DNA from: Pseudomonadota bacterium
GTDB taxonomy: Bacteria; Pseudomonadota; Gammaproteobacteria; Steroidobacterales; Steroidobacteraceae
Reading direction: 5' to 3'
Length of the DNA: 6,469 bases
NCBI GenBank assembly: GCA_021820785.1
Contig: JAKADE010000170.1
Location: forward strand, 1 to 6,469
Shown here: positions 1 through 6,310 of the stretch, piece after piece
How the letters are laid out: each line of letters opens with the position of its first letter
Position numbering within the stretch: the first letter of the stretch is position 1
Position numbers and translations under genes: made by a program
Notes under the pieces: generated by a model
What the model was told of the DNA's origin: nothing
Seen by the model: the letters and a program-made list of their open reading frames with translations, nothing else
The model's database searches: none

Positions 1-1
1 G

Positions 2-7
2 TACAGT
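2..7 (+). promoter_or_regulatory. -10-like element of apt (probable leaderless start)
   Basis: The hexamer TACAGT matches the sigma70 -10 consensus TATAAT at four of six positions, including the key TA...T. It ends 8 nt before the apt ATG at 16, so transcription would begin at or next to the start codon. No Shine-Dalgarno sequence lies in the 15 bases before the ATG. The same arrangement recurs before the antiporter and ppc genes, which supports the reading. Any -35 box lies outside the window. Confidence 0.45.
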
Positions 8-15
8 CCGCGCCC

Positions 16-561
16 ATGGACGCGCGTGACCTCGAGGCGCTCAAAGACGCCATTCGCTGCATCCCCGACTATCCGAAGCCGGGCATTCAATTCCGCGACA
101 TCACAACGCTGCTCGGCAACGCGCCGATGTTCCGCCTCGCCATCGATTCCCTCGCGGGTCCCTGGTCGGACACCCGTCTGACACACGTCGCGGGCATCGA
201 GGCGCGCGGTTTCATTCTCGGCGGAGCGGTCGCGCAGCGCGTCGGGGCCGGCTTCGTACCGATCCGCAAGAAAGGCAAGCTGCCGCACGAGACGGTGCGT
301 GTGGCGTACTCGCTGGAGTACGGCATCGATGAGATGGAAATGCACCGCGATGCGCTGCAGCCCGGCGAGCGGGTGCTGCTCATCGATGATCTGATCGCCA
401 CGGGCGGCACGGCCGAGGCGGCCGTGAAGCTGCTGCGCACCCTGGGTGCCGAGATCGTCGCGGCGTGCTTCGTCATCGACCTGCCCGAGCTCGGCGGCGC
501 CCGGCGCCTGGAGGCGCTCGGGGTGCCGGTCCACAGTCTTGTCGCTTTTCAGGGACACTGA
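16..561 (+). CDS. apt: Adenine phosphoribosyltransferase
   Basis: Apt is a cytosolic purine-salvage enzyme that converts adenine and PRPP to AMP and pyrophosphate. The protein is 181 residues, the usual length for bacterial Apt. The PRPP-binding signature [14 protein letters not shown] is at residues 120-133 with its acidic pair D124-D125. Family-typical segments are [15 protein letters not shown] (16-30), the [10 protein letters not shown] segment (61-70), the RKKGKLP loop (84-90) and [13 protein letters not shown] (98-110). The first ATG gives a normal N-terminus, and no in-frame upstream start fits in the window. No RBS is visible; a TACAGT hexamer 8 nt upstream suggests a leaderless transcript. 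A 130-bp gap follows, and the only hairpin just after the stop (559-571) lacks a T-run, so read-through is possible. Function is assigned from clear motif identity. Confidence 0.96.
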   Translation: MDARDLEALKDAIRCIPDYPKPGIQFRDITTLLGNAPMFRLAIDSLAGPWSDTRLTHVAGIEARGFILGGAVAQRVGAGFVPIRKKGKLPHETVRVAYSLEYGIDEMEMHRDALQPGERVLLIDDLIATGGTAEAAVKLLRTLGAEIVAACFVIDLPELGGARRLEALGVPVHSLVAFQGH

Positions 562-613
562 GCCGGGCTCAACATTACGTTCTGGTCATGCACGGTTCGG
601 GTGCGGATCTTCC

Positions 614-622
614 TGCAATAAT
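614..622 (+). promoter_or_regulatory. Extended -10 promoter of the small Lys/His-repeat gene
   Basis: TGCAATAAT contains a TGn extension plus AATAAT, five of six matches to the -10 consensus. No good -35 box is found 15-18 bp upstream, but extended -10 promoters often lack one. Start of transcription near 629 would leave a leader of about 60 nt before the ATG at 692. Prediction by eye only. Confidence 0.45.
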
Positions 623-681
623 CCGCCCCGTTCCGGCGCCGAGCGCTCGGGGCAATTCTCAAACCGCTCAAACTCTCTTAT

Positions 682-688
682 GGAGAAG
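682..688 (+). promoter_or_regulatory. Ribosome binding site deciding the start at 692
   Basis: GGAGAAG lies 3 nt before the ATG at 692 (5 nt counting the GGAGA core). An in-frame ATG at 680 overlaps this site and would only add four residues (MEKS) ahead of the signal peptide. The purine-rich block and the MFKK n-region favour 692. This is the clearest Shine-Dalgarno in the window, in contrast with apt, the antiporter and ppc. Confidence 0.6.
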
Positions 689-691
689 TCG

Positions 692-946
692 ATGTTCAAG
701 AAGCTCGTCCCTGTCCTCGGAGCGCTGCTGCTGGCCGGTTCGCTGGCTGCCACCCCCGTCGCCGCCGTCGCCGCCCAGGCGCCCGCCACTGCGCATCACG
801 TCGTGCACAAGAAAGTCATGCACAAGAAGATGATGCACAAGAAGTGGCACAAGAAGGCGATGCACAAGAAGTGGCACAAGAAGGCCATGCACAAGAAGTG
901 GCATAAGAAGGCCATGAAGCACACGATGCCGAAGAAGAAGGGCTGA
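692..946 (+). CDS. Small secreted Lys/His/Met-rich tandem-repeat protein
   Basis: I do not recognise this 84-residue protein as a named family. Residues 1-28 form a typical Sec signal peptide: basic MFKK, a hydrophobic core (VPVLGALLLAGSLAA), and an Ala-rich cleavage region, probably after A27 or A28. The mature part, about 57 residues, holds 20 Lys, 11 His, 7 Met and 3 Trp, with no Asp, Glu or Cys, so it is extremely basic. It is built from HKK modules, including three tandem MHKKWHKKA units (residues 48-74) and a KHTMPKKKG tail. It looks like a periplasmic or exported polybasic protein. The architecture (signal peptide plus K/H/A-rich repeats) resembles enterobacterial acid-shock protein Asr, and the His/Met content would also suit metal binding; both are inference. 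It has its own promoter, RBS and terminator, so it is a monocistronic unit. An ORF in this frame extends upstream to 446, but that part runs through apt and is not coding. Confidence 0.75.
   Translation: MFKKLVPVLGALLLAGSLAATPVAAVAAQAPATAHHVVHKKVMHKKMMHKKWHKKAMHKKWHKKAMHKKWHKKAMKHTMPKKKG
833..913 (+). repeat. Three 27-bp in-frame tandem repeats
   Basis: Units at 833-859, 860-886 and 887-913 each encode MHKKWHKKA. The first and second differ only in the last base (GCG/GCC), and the second and third differ at one base (CAC/CAT, silent). A partial unit, ATGCACAAGAAG, stands at 818-829. Near-identity at synonymous sites suggests recent duplication or slippage rather than old selection on protein sequence alone. 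Confidence 0.9.
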
Positions 947-966
947 AACCCCCAGGCTGATGCCCG

Positions 967-999
967 AAGAGCCCCGCCCCGTGCGGGGCTCTTTCGTTT
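967..999 (+). terminator. Intrinsic terminator of the small repeat gene
   Basis: A perfect 11-bp stem pairs 967-977 (AAGAGCCCCGC) with 983-993, around the 5-nt loop CCCGT. It is followed by the T-rich tract TCGTTT. It lies about 20 nt after the stop of the small gene and 36 nt before the antiporter's -10 element, so it should separate the two units. Confidence 0.88.
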
Positions 1000-1034
1000 C
1001 GGGTGGGCGCAACGCGCCCGCCGCCGCTGCGCCC

Positions 1035-1040
1035 TACAAT
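1035..1040 (+). promoter_or_regulatory. -10 element of the antiporter gene (probable leaderless start)
   Basis: TACAAT matches five of six -10 consensus bases and ends 7 nt before the ATG at 1048. That is the usual distance from -10 to the transcription start, so the mRNA would begin at the start codon. No Shine-Dalgarno is present in the 7 nt between. The 16-18 bp upstream position for a -35 box is GC-rich and poor. Confidence 0.6.
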
Positions 1041-1047
1041 CGTCCCG

Positions 1048-3024
1048 ATGCAGCCGCTCACCGAGATGCTCGTCCTGCTGGCCGCCGCGGTCCTCCTGGT
1101 GACCGTGGCCCGCCGGCTCGCACTGCCGACGGCGCTGCCGTACCTGGCGGTGGGGCTCGCCTGCGGTCCCTACGCGCTCGGCGTGGTACAGGGCTCGGAA
1201 ACGGTCCGCCTGCTCGCGGAGCTCGGGGTCGCCTTTCTGCTGTTCACGCTCGGTCTCGAGGTATCGCTCCCACGGATGATCGCGATGCGGCGCGAGGTCT
1301 TCGGCCTCGGGGCGGCGCAGGTGGGCGCCACGACCCTGGTGTTCGCGCTGCTCGGTCGGCTTGCCGGAATCCCGTGGCCGGCCGCGATCGTCGCCGGCGG
1401 CGCGATCGCCATGAGCTCGACCGCCATCCTGCTGCAGCAGCTCACCGAGCGCGCCGAGCTGAACCGCACCCACGGCCGGCTCGCCTTCGCGATGCTGCTG
1501 TTCCAGGACCTGGCCTTTGTGCCGCTGCTCGCACTCGCCTCGGCACTAGGCCCGGGCGCCGGCCCGCTCGACCTGCACGCCGCGCTGTTCGCCGCCGCCG
1601 GCGGGGCGCTCGCCATCGGGGCGGTGCTGGCGGCCGGCCGCTGGCTGCTGCGGCCGCTGTTCCACGAAATCGCCCACAGCCGCCTGCGCGAGCTGTTCAC
1701 GCTCGCGGCACTGCTGGTGGTGATCGGGGCCGCCTGGATCAGCCGCCTGGCGCACCTGTCGGCCGGTCTCGGCGCATTTCTCGCCGGCATGATGCTGGCC
1801 GAAACCGAATACCGCCATCAGCTCGAATCGGTCCTGCGGCCGTTCCGCGACATTCTGCTCGGCGTGTTCTTCGTATCGGTGGGGATGCTGCTCGACGTGC
1901 GCCAGCTGGCTGGCCAGCTCGGCACCGTACTGAGCCTGCTGCTGCTCATCACCGTGCTCAAGACCGCCATCGCCGCACTGGTGACGCGGCCGTTCGCCGG
2001 CGCGCCGTTTAAGGCGCTGCGCACCGGCATCGTGATTGCGATCGGCGGGGAGTTCGGCGTGGCGCTCGGCAGCGTGGCGCTCACCGACCGGGTACTGCCG
2101 CAGCACTTCGGCCAGCCGCTGCTGCTCACGCTGGTGCTCTCGATGGTGCTCAGTCCCCTGCTGCTCAACCACAACAAGCGCATCGCCCGGTGGATCCTGC
2201 GCGAGCGCGGCCCGCCGCAGCGCACGGCCTTCCAGCGCGAAAGCGAGGCCACCGGGGCCATCGGTCAGCGCGAGCACGTCATTCTCTGCGGTTTCGGCCG
2301 GGTCGGTCAGAACGTCGCGCGCGTACTGGAGGCGCAGGGCTTCGAGTACATCGCGCTCGATCTGGATCCGCTGCGCATCGCGGCGGCCCGCCAGGCGGGC
2401 GACCCGGTGATCTACGGCGACAGCGCGGATGAGCAGATCCTCGCACTCGCCGGCCTGGCGCGCGCCTCGGCACTGGTCGTGACCTTTTCCGACCCGGGCA
2501 CTGCGCTCGGCATCGTGCGCACCGCGCGCGCCCAGCGGCCCGACGTGCCGATCCTCGTGCGCACGGCCGATGACACGCGTCTGGCGGAACTGAAGGCCGC
2601 CGGCGCCACCGACGTGGTGCCGGAGACGTTTGAAGCCAGCCTGATGCTGGTCTCCCACGTGCTGATGCTGCTGCAGGTTCCGGTCTCCAGAGTCGTGCGT
2701 CTGGTGGGTGGAATTCGCAACCAGCGCTACGGCGTGCTGCGTGCAGTGGTCGGTGACGGCGAAGCCCCCGCGCTCGAGCAGAGCGAGGAGCGGCGGACCG
2801 AAGTGAAATCGGTGGTCGTGCCCCCGGGGGCCTGGGCCGTCGGGCGGACGCTCGCAGCGGCGCGCGAGCGAGGCATTCAGGCAACCGTGACCGGGGTGCG
2901 CCGCCGCGGCATCCTCGGGCGTGAGCCGGCCGAGAGCACGGTGCTGCGCGAGGGGGACGTTCTGGTGCTCTACGGCACGCCCGAGGCGCTCGAGCGGGCC
3001 GAATCCGTACTGCTCGCCGGTTAG
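1048..3024 (+). CDS. CPA2 monovalent cation:proton antiporter (KefB/KefC-like) with RCK domains
   Basis: This is an inner-membrane antiporter of 658 residues, probably exchanging K+ (or Na+) for H+ in ion and pH homeostasis. The membrane domain (about 5-385) carries CPA2 hallmarks: LLFTLGLE (64-71), MSSTAILLQQL from 122, the F-Q153-D154-L motif typical of Kef proteins rather than the ND/DD of Na+/H+ exchangers, and GGEFG (333-337). A cytosolic RCK_N/TrkA-N Rossmann domain follows from about 410, with GFGRVG at 415-420 and acidic D438/D440 ending the second strand. An RCK_C/TrkA-C domain occupies about 585-657. An in-frame GTG at 1003 would add 15 residues but begins just past the terminator and before the -10; ATG 1048 gives a normal first helix and fits the leaderless promoter. 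No KefF/KefG-type ancillary gene adjoins. Family assignment is secure; the ion and the gating ligand are not. Confidence 0.92.
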   Translation: MQPLTEMLVLLAAAVLLVTVARRLALPTALPYLAVGLACGPYALGVVQGSETVRLLAELGVAFLLFTLGLEVSLPRMIAMRREVFGLGAAQVGATTLVFALLGRLAGIPWPAAIVAGGAIAMSSTAILLQQLTERAELNRTHGRLAFAMLLFQDLAFVPLLALASALGPGAGPLDLHAALFAAAGGALAIGAVLAAGRWLLRPLFHEIAHSRLRELFTLAALLVVIGAAWISRLAHLSAGLGAFLAGMMLAETEYRHQLESVLRPFRDILLGVFFVSVGMLLDVRQLAGQLGTVLSLLLLITVLKTAIAALVTRPFAGAPFKALRTGIVIAIGGEFGVALGSVALTDRVLPQHFGQPLLLTLVLSMVLSPLLLNHNKRIARWILRERGPPQRTAFQRESEATGAIGQREHVILCGFGRVGQNVARVLEAQGFEYIALDLDPLRIAAARQAGDPVIYGDSADEQILALAGLARASALVVTFSDPGTALGIVRTARAQRPDVPILVRTADDTRLAELKAAGATDVVPETFEASLMLVSHVLMLLQVPVSRVVRLVGGIRNQRYGVLRAVVGDGEAPALEQSEERRTEVKSVVVPPGAWAVGRTLAAARERGIQATVTGVRRRGILGREPAESTVLREGDVLVLYGTPEALERAESVLLAG

Positions 3025-3038
3025 CGGGCGCACTGGGC

Positions 3039-3044
3039 TACAAT
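3039..3044 (+). promoter_or_regulatory. -10 element of ppc (probable leaderless start)
   Basis: TACAAT, in the context GGCTACAATCGG, ends 9 nt before the GTG at 3054 and sits in the 29-bp gap after the antiporter stop. The context closely matches the antiporter's own CCCTACAATCGT. No Shine-Dalgarno precedes the GTG. No convincing -35 is present; its expected position lies within the end of the antiporter gene. Confidence 0.55.
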
Positions 3045-3053
3045 CGGCCGCCC

Positions 3054-5771
3054 GTGAACCGCAGTGACATCCAATTCCCGCCCGAACATGCCGCGCTGCG
3101 CGAAGACGTGCATGCGCTCGGGGAGCTGATCGGACAGATCCTGCACGAACAGGGCGGTCAACCCCTGTTCGAACTCGTCGAGCTCGACCGGCGCGCCGCG
3201 ATCGCCCGGCGCGAGGGTGATGCCGGCGCGGCGGCGGAACTGGCCGCCTCGGTGCGCGAGCGCCCGCCGGCGCTCGCCCGCGAGCTGGTGCGCGCCTTCT
3301 CGATGTGGTTCCGCACCGTCAATCTCGCCGAGAACGTGCACCGCATCCGCCGGCGGCGCGAGTATTTCCGCAGCACCGATCACCCCCAGCCCGGCGGTGT
3401 CGAGAGCGCGATCGCCGAGCTCGCCGCCGACGGCATGACGCTCGAGCAGACACTCGAACTGATCGGCTCGCTCGCCATCGAGCCGGTGTTCTCCGCCCAT
3501 TCCCTGCAGGCCACGCGGCGCACGCTGCTGCGCAAACAGCAACGGGTCGCGCAGCGCATGCTCGATCGGATGAACCCGACGCTCACGCCCCAGGAGCTGC
3601 GCAATCTCTGGAGCGGCATCCGCTTCGAACTGACCACCGCCTGGCAGACCGAGGAGCTTCCGCGCAAGCAGCTGACGGTAGGCGATGAGCGCGAACAGAT
3701 CGTGTTCTACCTGGTAGAGATCCTCTACCGGGTCGTGCCCTCGTTCTACGAAGAGATCGCCCTCGCGCTCGCCAAGGTATTCAGCGTGCCGGTCGAGTCG
3801 ATCGAGCTGCCGTGCATCCTGCGCTTCGGCTCCTGGGTGGGCGGCGACATGGACGGTCACCCCGACGTCCACGCGCGCACCATCCGCGAGACCTTCGCGC
3901 GCCACCAGCACATCCTGCTCGGCGCCTACATCGCGGAGTGTCAGAAGCTCGCCGAGCGGCTCTCGCAGGGCGAGCGCCGCACCAGCGTCTCGAGCGAACT
4001 GACGCAGCGCATCGAGGAGTACACGCGCCTTGCCCCCGGAGCGCGCCCGGCCATGCTCGGGCGGCGCGACCGCATGCCGTACCGGCTGTTTCTCTCGCAG
4101 CTGGCGCAGCGCCTGCGCGACACGCAGGATGGTCGCGGCAAGGGCTACGACAACGCGCGCCAGTTCCGCGAAGACGTGCAGCTCGTCGCCGCGAGCCTGC
4201 AGGCCAACAAAGGCGCGACCGCCGGGCTGTTCCAGGTCCACCGGCTGCTGCGACGCATCGACACGTTCGGCTTTCACCTCGCCAGCATCGATGTGCGCCA
4301 GCACGCCAGCGTGCTGCACCAGATCATCGCTCAGGGCAGCAACGATCCGGACTGGCCCAACCGCCCGAGTGCCGAGCGGGCGCGGCTGCTTGCCGAGGCG
4401 CTGGTAAAGGATGCCGGCCCGCGCGTCGAACTCGACGCGCTGGCGCGGCGCAACCTCGGTGTATTCGAAACGTTCGCGCAGATCCGCCACCGCTACGGCC
4501 GCCGCGCGATCGGCTGCTTCGTCGTGAGCGGCACCGAGGGAGCCGACGACGTGCTCGCCGCTCTGCTGCTGGCGCGCTGGGCGTCGGTCTTCGACAAGGA
4601 AAGCGGCGAAGTGACGCTCGACATCGCACCGCAGTTCGAGTCCATCGGTGCGCTCGAGCGCGGCGGCTCGATCATGAAGGAGCTGCTCACCGAGCCGGCC
4701 TACGCACGCCATCTGGCGAGCCGCGGCGGCCGCCAGCACGTACTGCTCGGCTACTCCGACAGCAACATGGAGGCGGGCCCGTGCGCCTCCCGCTTCGCGC
4801 TGCACCAGGCGCAGCGCTCCCTGGCCGACGCCCTCGGCGCGACGGCCCAGCGCTTCTCGCTGATGCACGTGCGCGGCGCGAGTCTCGCACGGGGCGGCAC
4901 GCGCATCGATCAACTGGTCAAATCAGCCCCTGCGGGCATCGCCAACGGCGTGCTGCGCCTGCGCGAACAGGGCGAAACCATCAAGCAGGGCTACGGCCTG
5001 CGTCCGATCGCCATGCGCACCCTGGAGCGCGCCTTCAACGCGATCAGTCTCGCCACGGCGCGGCGCGCGGTGGAACCGACCCCGGCGCCGTACATCGAGT
5101 GCGCCTCGACGATCGCCGCGGCAAGCCGCGACGCATACCGCGCGCTCGTCTATGAGCAGCGCGATTTCTACGAGTTCTTCCGCGCCGTCACGCCGATCGA
5201 CGTCATCGAACGGATGCAGGTCGGCTCGCGCTCGGTTCACCGCCTCGAGGGCAACGGCATCGAAGGTTTGCTGCCGGTCCCGTGGGTGTTCGCCTGGACG
5301 CAGACGCGCCATTTGCTGCCGGCCTGGTTCGGCGCCGGCACGGGCCTGAAGTGCGCCGCGGAGCGGCACGGCGCCGACACACTGCGCACCATGTACCGGG
5401 AGTGGATGTTCCTGCGCAGCCTGATCGATGACATCGAATCGATGCTCGCGCGCACCGACCTCGAGATCGCCGCGGCATACCTCGCACTCGTGCCGGAGCC
5501 GCTCAGGCCCTTCGCCGAGGTGATCCGCGCCGAGTACGAACTGACCCGCGAGCAACTGCTCGCAGTGACGGACAGCGCCGAGCTGCTCGACCGCGAGCCG
5601 ATGCTGCAGCGTGCGATCCGCCTGCGCAATCCGTACATCGATCCGATGAACCTGATGCAGGTCGATCTGCTCTCGCGCTGGCGCGCCGGCGGGCGCGCCG
5701 ACCGCGACCTTTTCGAGGCGCTGCTGGTGAGCACCACCGGGATCGCGCAGGGCCTGCAGAGCACCGGATGA
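3054..5771 (+). CDS. ppc: Phosphoenolpyruvate carboxylase homologue with divergent active site
   Basis: PEP carboxylase makes oxaloacetate from PEP and bicarbonate in the cytosol, refilling the TCA cycle. At 905 residues this is full length (E. coli 883) and aligns by eye from end to end. Retained, in E. coli terms: H138 (H149), R396 (R415), metal ligands E506 and D543 (E529, D569), H579/R581/R587 (H605, R607, R613), R699 (R726) and R832 (R858). Altered: TAHPTE reads SAHSLQ (147-152), K546 is M572, R713 is L740, GRGGSIGRGG reads VRGASLARGG (606-615), and allosteric K620 and N881 are G646 and S903. The frame is intact, so it is not a simple pseudogene. The start is GTG; no RBS is seen, and a TACAAT lies 9 nt upstream. 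It ends in an ATGA overlap with a GNAT gene. Family identity is certain; normal catalysis is not, and some changes may be lineage traits. Confidence 0.93.
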   Translation: MNRSDIQFPPEHAALREDVHALGELIGQILHEQGGQPLFELVELDRRAAIARREGDAGAAAELAASVRERPPALARELVRAFSMWFRTVNLAENVHRIRRRREYFRSTDHPQPGGVESAIAELAADGMTLEQTLELIGSLAIEPVFSAHSLQATRRTLLRKQQRVAQRMLDRMNPTLTPQELRNLWSGIRFELTTAWQTEELPRKQLTVGDEREQIVFYLVEILYRVVPSFYEEIALALAKVFSVPVESIELPCILRFGSWVGGDMDGHPDVHARTIRETFARHQHILLGAYIAECQKLAERLSQGERRTSVSSELTQRIEEYTRLAPGARPAMLGRRDRMPYRLFLSQLAQRLRDTQDGRGKGYDNARQFREDVQLVAASLQANKGATAGLFQVHRLLRRIDTFGFHLASIDVRQHASVLHQIIAQGSNDPDWPNRPSAERARLLAEALVKDAGPRVELDALARRNLGVFETFAQIRHRYGRRAIGCFVVSGTEGADDVLAALLLARWASVFDKESGEVTLDIAPQFESIGALERGGSIMKELLTEPAYARHLASRGGRQHVLLGYSDSNMEAGPCASRFALHQAQRSLADALGATAQRFSLMHVRGASLARGGTRIDQLVKSAPAGIANGVLRLREQGETIKQGYGLRPIAMRTLERAFNAISLATARRAVEPTPAPYIECASTIAAASRDAYRALVYEQRDFYEFFRAVTPIDVIERMQVGSRSVHRLEGNGIEGLLPVPWVFAWTQTRHLLPAWFGAGTGLKCAAERHGADTLRTMYREWMFLRSLIDDIESMLARTDLEIAAAYLALVPEPLRPFAEVIRAEYELTREQLLAVTDSAELLDREPMLQRAIRLRNPYIDPMNLMQVDLLSRWRAGGRADRDLFEALLVSTTGIAQGLQSTG

Positions 5772-6253
5772 GCCCCACCATGATCGACATCCGCCCGGCC
5801 ACCGAAGCCGACACCGCGCAGATCCTCCAGTTCGTCCGCGAACTCGCCCGCTACGAACGGCTCGAGCACGAGGTGGTCGCGACCGAGTCGCAACTGCGCG
5901 AGACGCTGTTCGGCGCACGCCCCTACGCGGAAGTGCTGATCGCGAGCGCGGCTGACGAGGCGGTCGGTTTTGCACTGTTCTTTCACAACTACTCGACGTT
6001 CAGGGGCCAGCCGGGCATCTATCTGGAGGACCTGTACGTCAGGGAACACATGCGCGGCCGGGGCGTCGGCCGGCAACTGCTGCGCCGCCTGGCCCGCCTC
6101 GCGATAGAGCGGCGCTGCGCGCGTCTGGAGTGGGCCGTACTCGAGTGGAACGCGCCCTCGATCGCGTTCTACCGCAATCTCGGTGCGCGCCCCATGGAGG
6201 ACTGGCGGACCTTTCGTCTGACGGGCGCCGCGCTCGAACAACTCGGCGCCTGA
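5768..6253 (+). CDS. GNAT N-acetyltransferase, diamine/thialysine (SSAT-like) type
   Basis: The 161-residue single-domain protein transfers acetyl from acetyl-CoA to an amine. The N-terminal MIDIRPATEADTAQI is typical of GNAT. The YLEDLYV strand (85-91) leads into the acetyl-CoA pyrophosphate loop RGRGVG (96-101). EWNAPSIAFYRNLGA (126-140) closely resembles the EWN.PSI.FY...GA segment of spermidine/spermine N1-acetyltransferase, with Y135 at the position of its proposed catalytic Tyr. FFHNYSTFRGQPG (71-83) also matches that subfamily. Likely substrates are polyamines, diamines or thialysine-like amino acids; the exact one cannot be read from sequence. The ATG at 5768 overlaps the ppc stop (ATGA), implying translational coupling. 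An internal ATG at 5780 would remove four residues and is an alternative start. No clear terminator follows. Confidence 0.88.
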   Translation: MSPTMIDIRPATEADTAQILQFVRELARYERLEHEVVATESQLRETLFGARPYAEVLIASAADEAVGFALFFHNYSTFRGQPGIYLEDLYVREHMRGRGVGRQLLRRLARLAIERRCARLEWAVLEWNAPSIAFYRNLGARPMEDWRTFRLTGAALEQLGA

Positions 6254-6273
6254 GCGGTACGCGACGCGCCGCT

Positions 6274-6310
6274 GCTGAACGAGCGCTGAACGGATGCAGC
6301 GCGAATGCAA
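6274..6310 (+). promoter_or_regulatory. Candidate response-regulator operator: CTGAAC direct repeats at 11-bp spacing
   Basis: CTGAAC occurs at 6275-6280 and 6286-6291, separated by 5 bp; the longer identity is GCTGAACG (6274-6281, 6285-6292). A second pair, ATGCA at 6294-6298 and 6305-6309, keeps the same 11-bp period. Hexamer-N5-hexamer direct repeats on one helical face are the usual binding pattern of OmpR/PhoB-family regulators (for example PmrA/QseB-type boxes). It lies upstream of the gene starting at 6439. The regulator is unknown. Confidence 0.4.

Noticed and set aside
559..571. TGAGC-CGG-GCTCA hairpin at the apt stop as a terminator
   Set aside because: The stem is only 5 bp with a 3-nt loop and no T-run follows. 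It is too weak to call.
1003..1047. Upstream GTG start for the antiporter
   Set aside because: It would add an unlikely 15-residue Pro/Arg-rich extension, lies upstream of the -10 element and has no convincing RBS.
796..1473. 225-codon open frame on the - strand across the repeat gene and terminator
   Set aside because: Its apparent repeats are the reverse complement of the MHKKWHKKA units, and it runs through a strong terminator hairpin and into the antiporter gene.
1546..3033. 495-codon open frame on the - strand antisense to the antiporter gene
   Set aside because: Composition is biased (His, Arg, Gln, Glu), no motif is recognised, and it lies opposite a well-supported gene.
3492..3509. 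A sequencing frameshift explaining the missing TAHPTE in ppc
   Set aside because: The frame is continuous and both flanks align to the family at residue level. Restoring P-T-E would need several substitutions, not an indel pair.
3021..4913. 630-codon open frame on the - strand antisense to ppc
   Set aside because: Its product has no recognisable domain and is an Arg/Ala/Glu/His-rich shadow typical of GC-rich coding DNA. The + strand ppc matches its family along the whole length.
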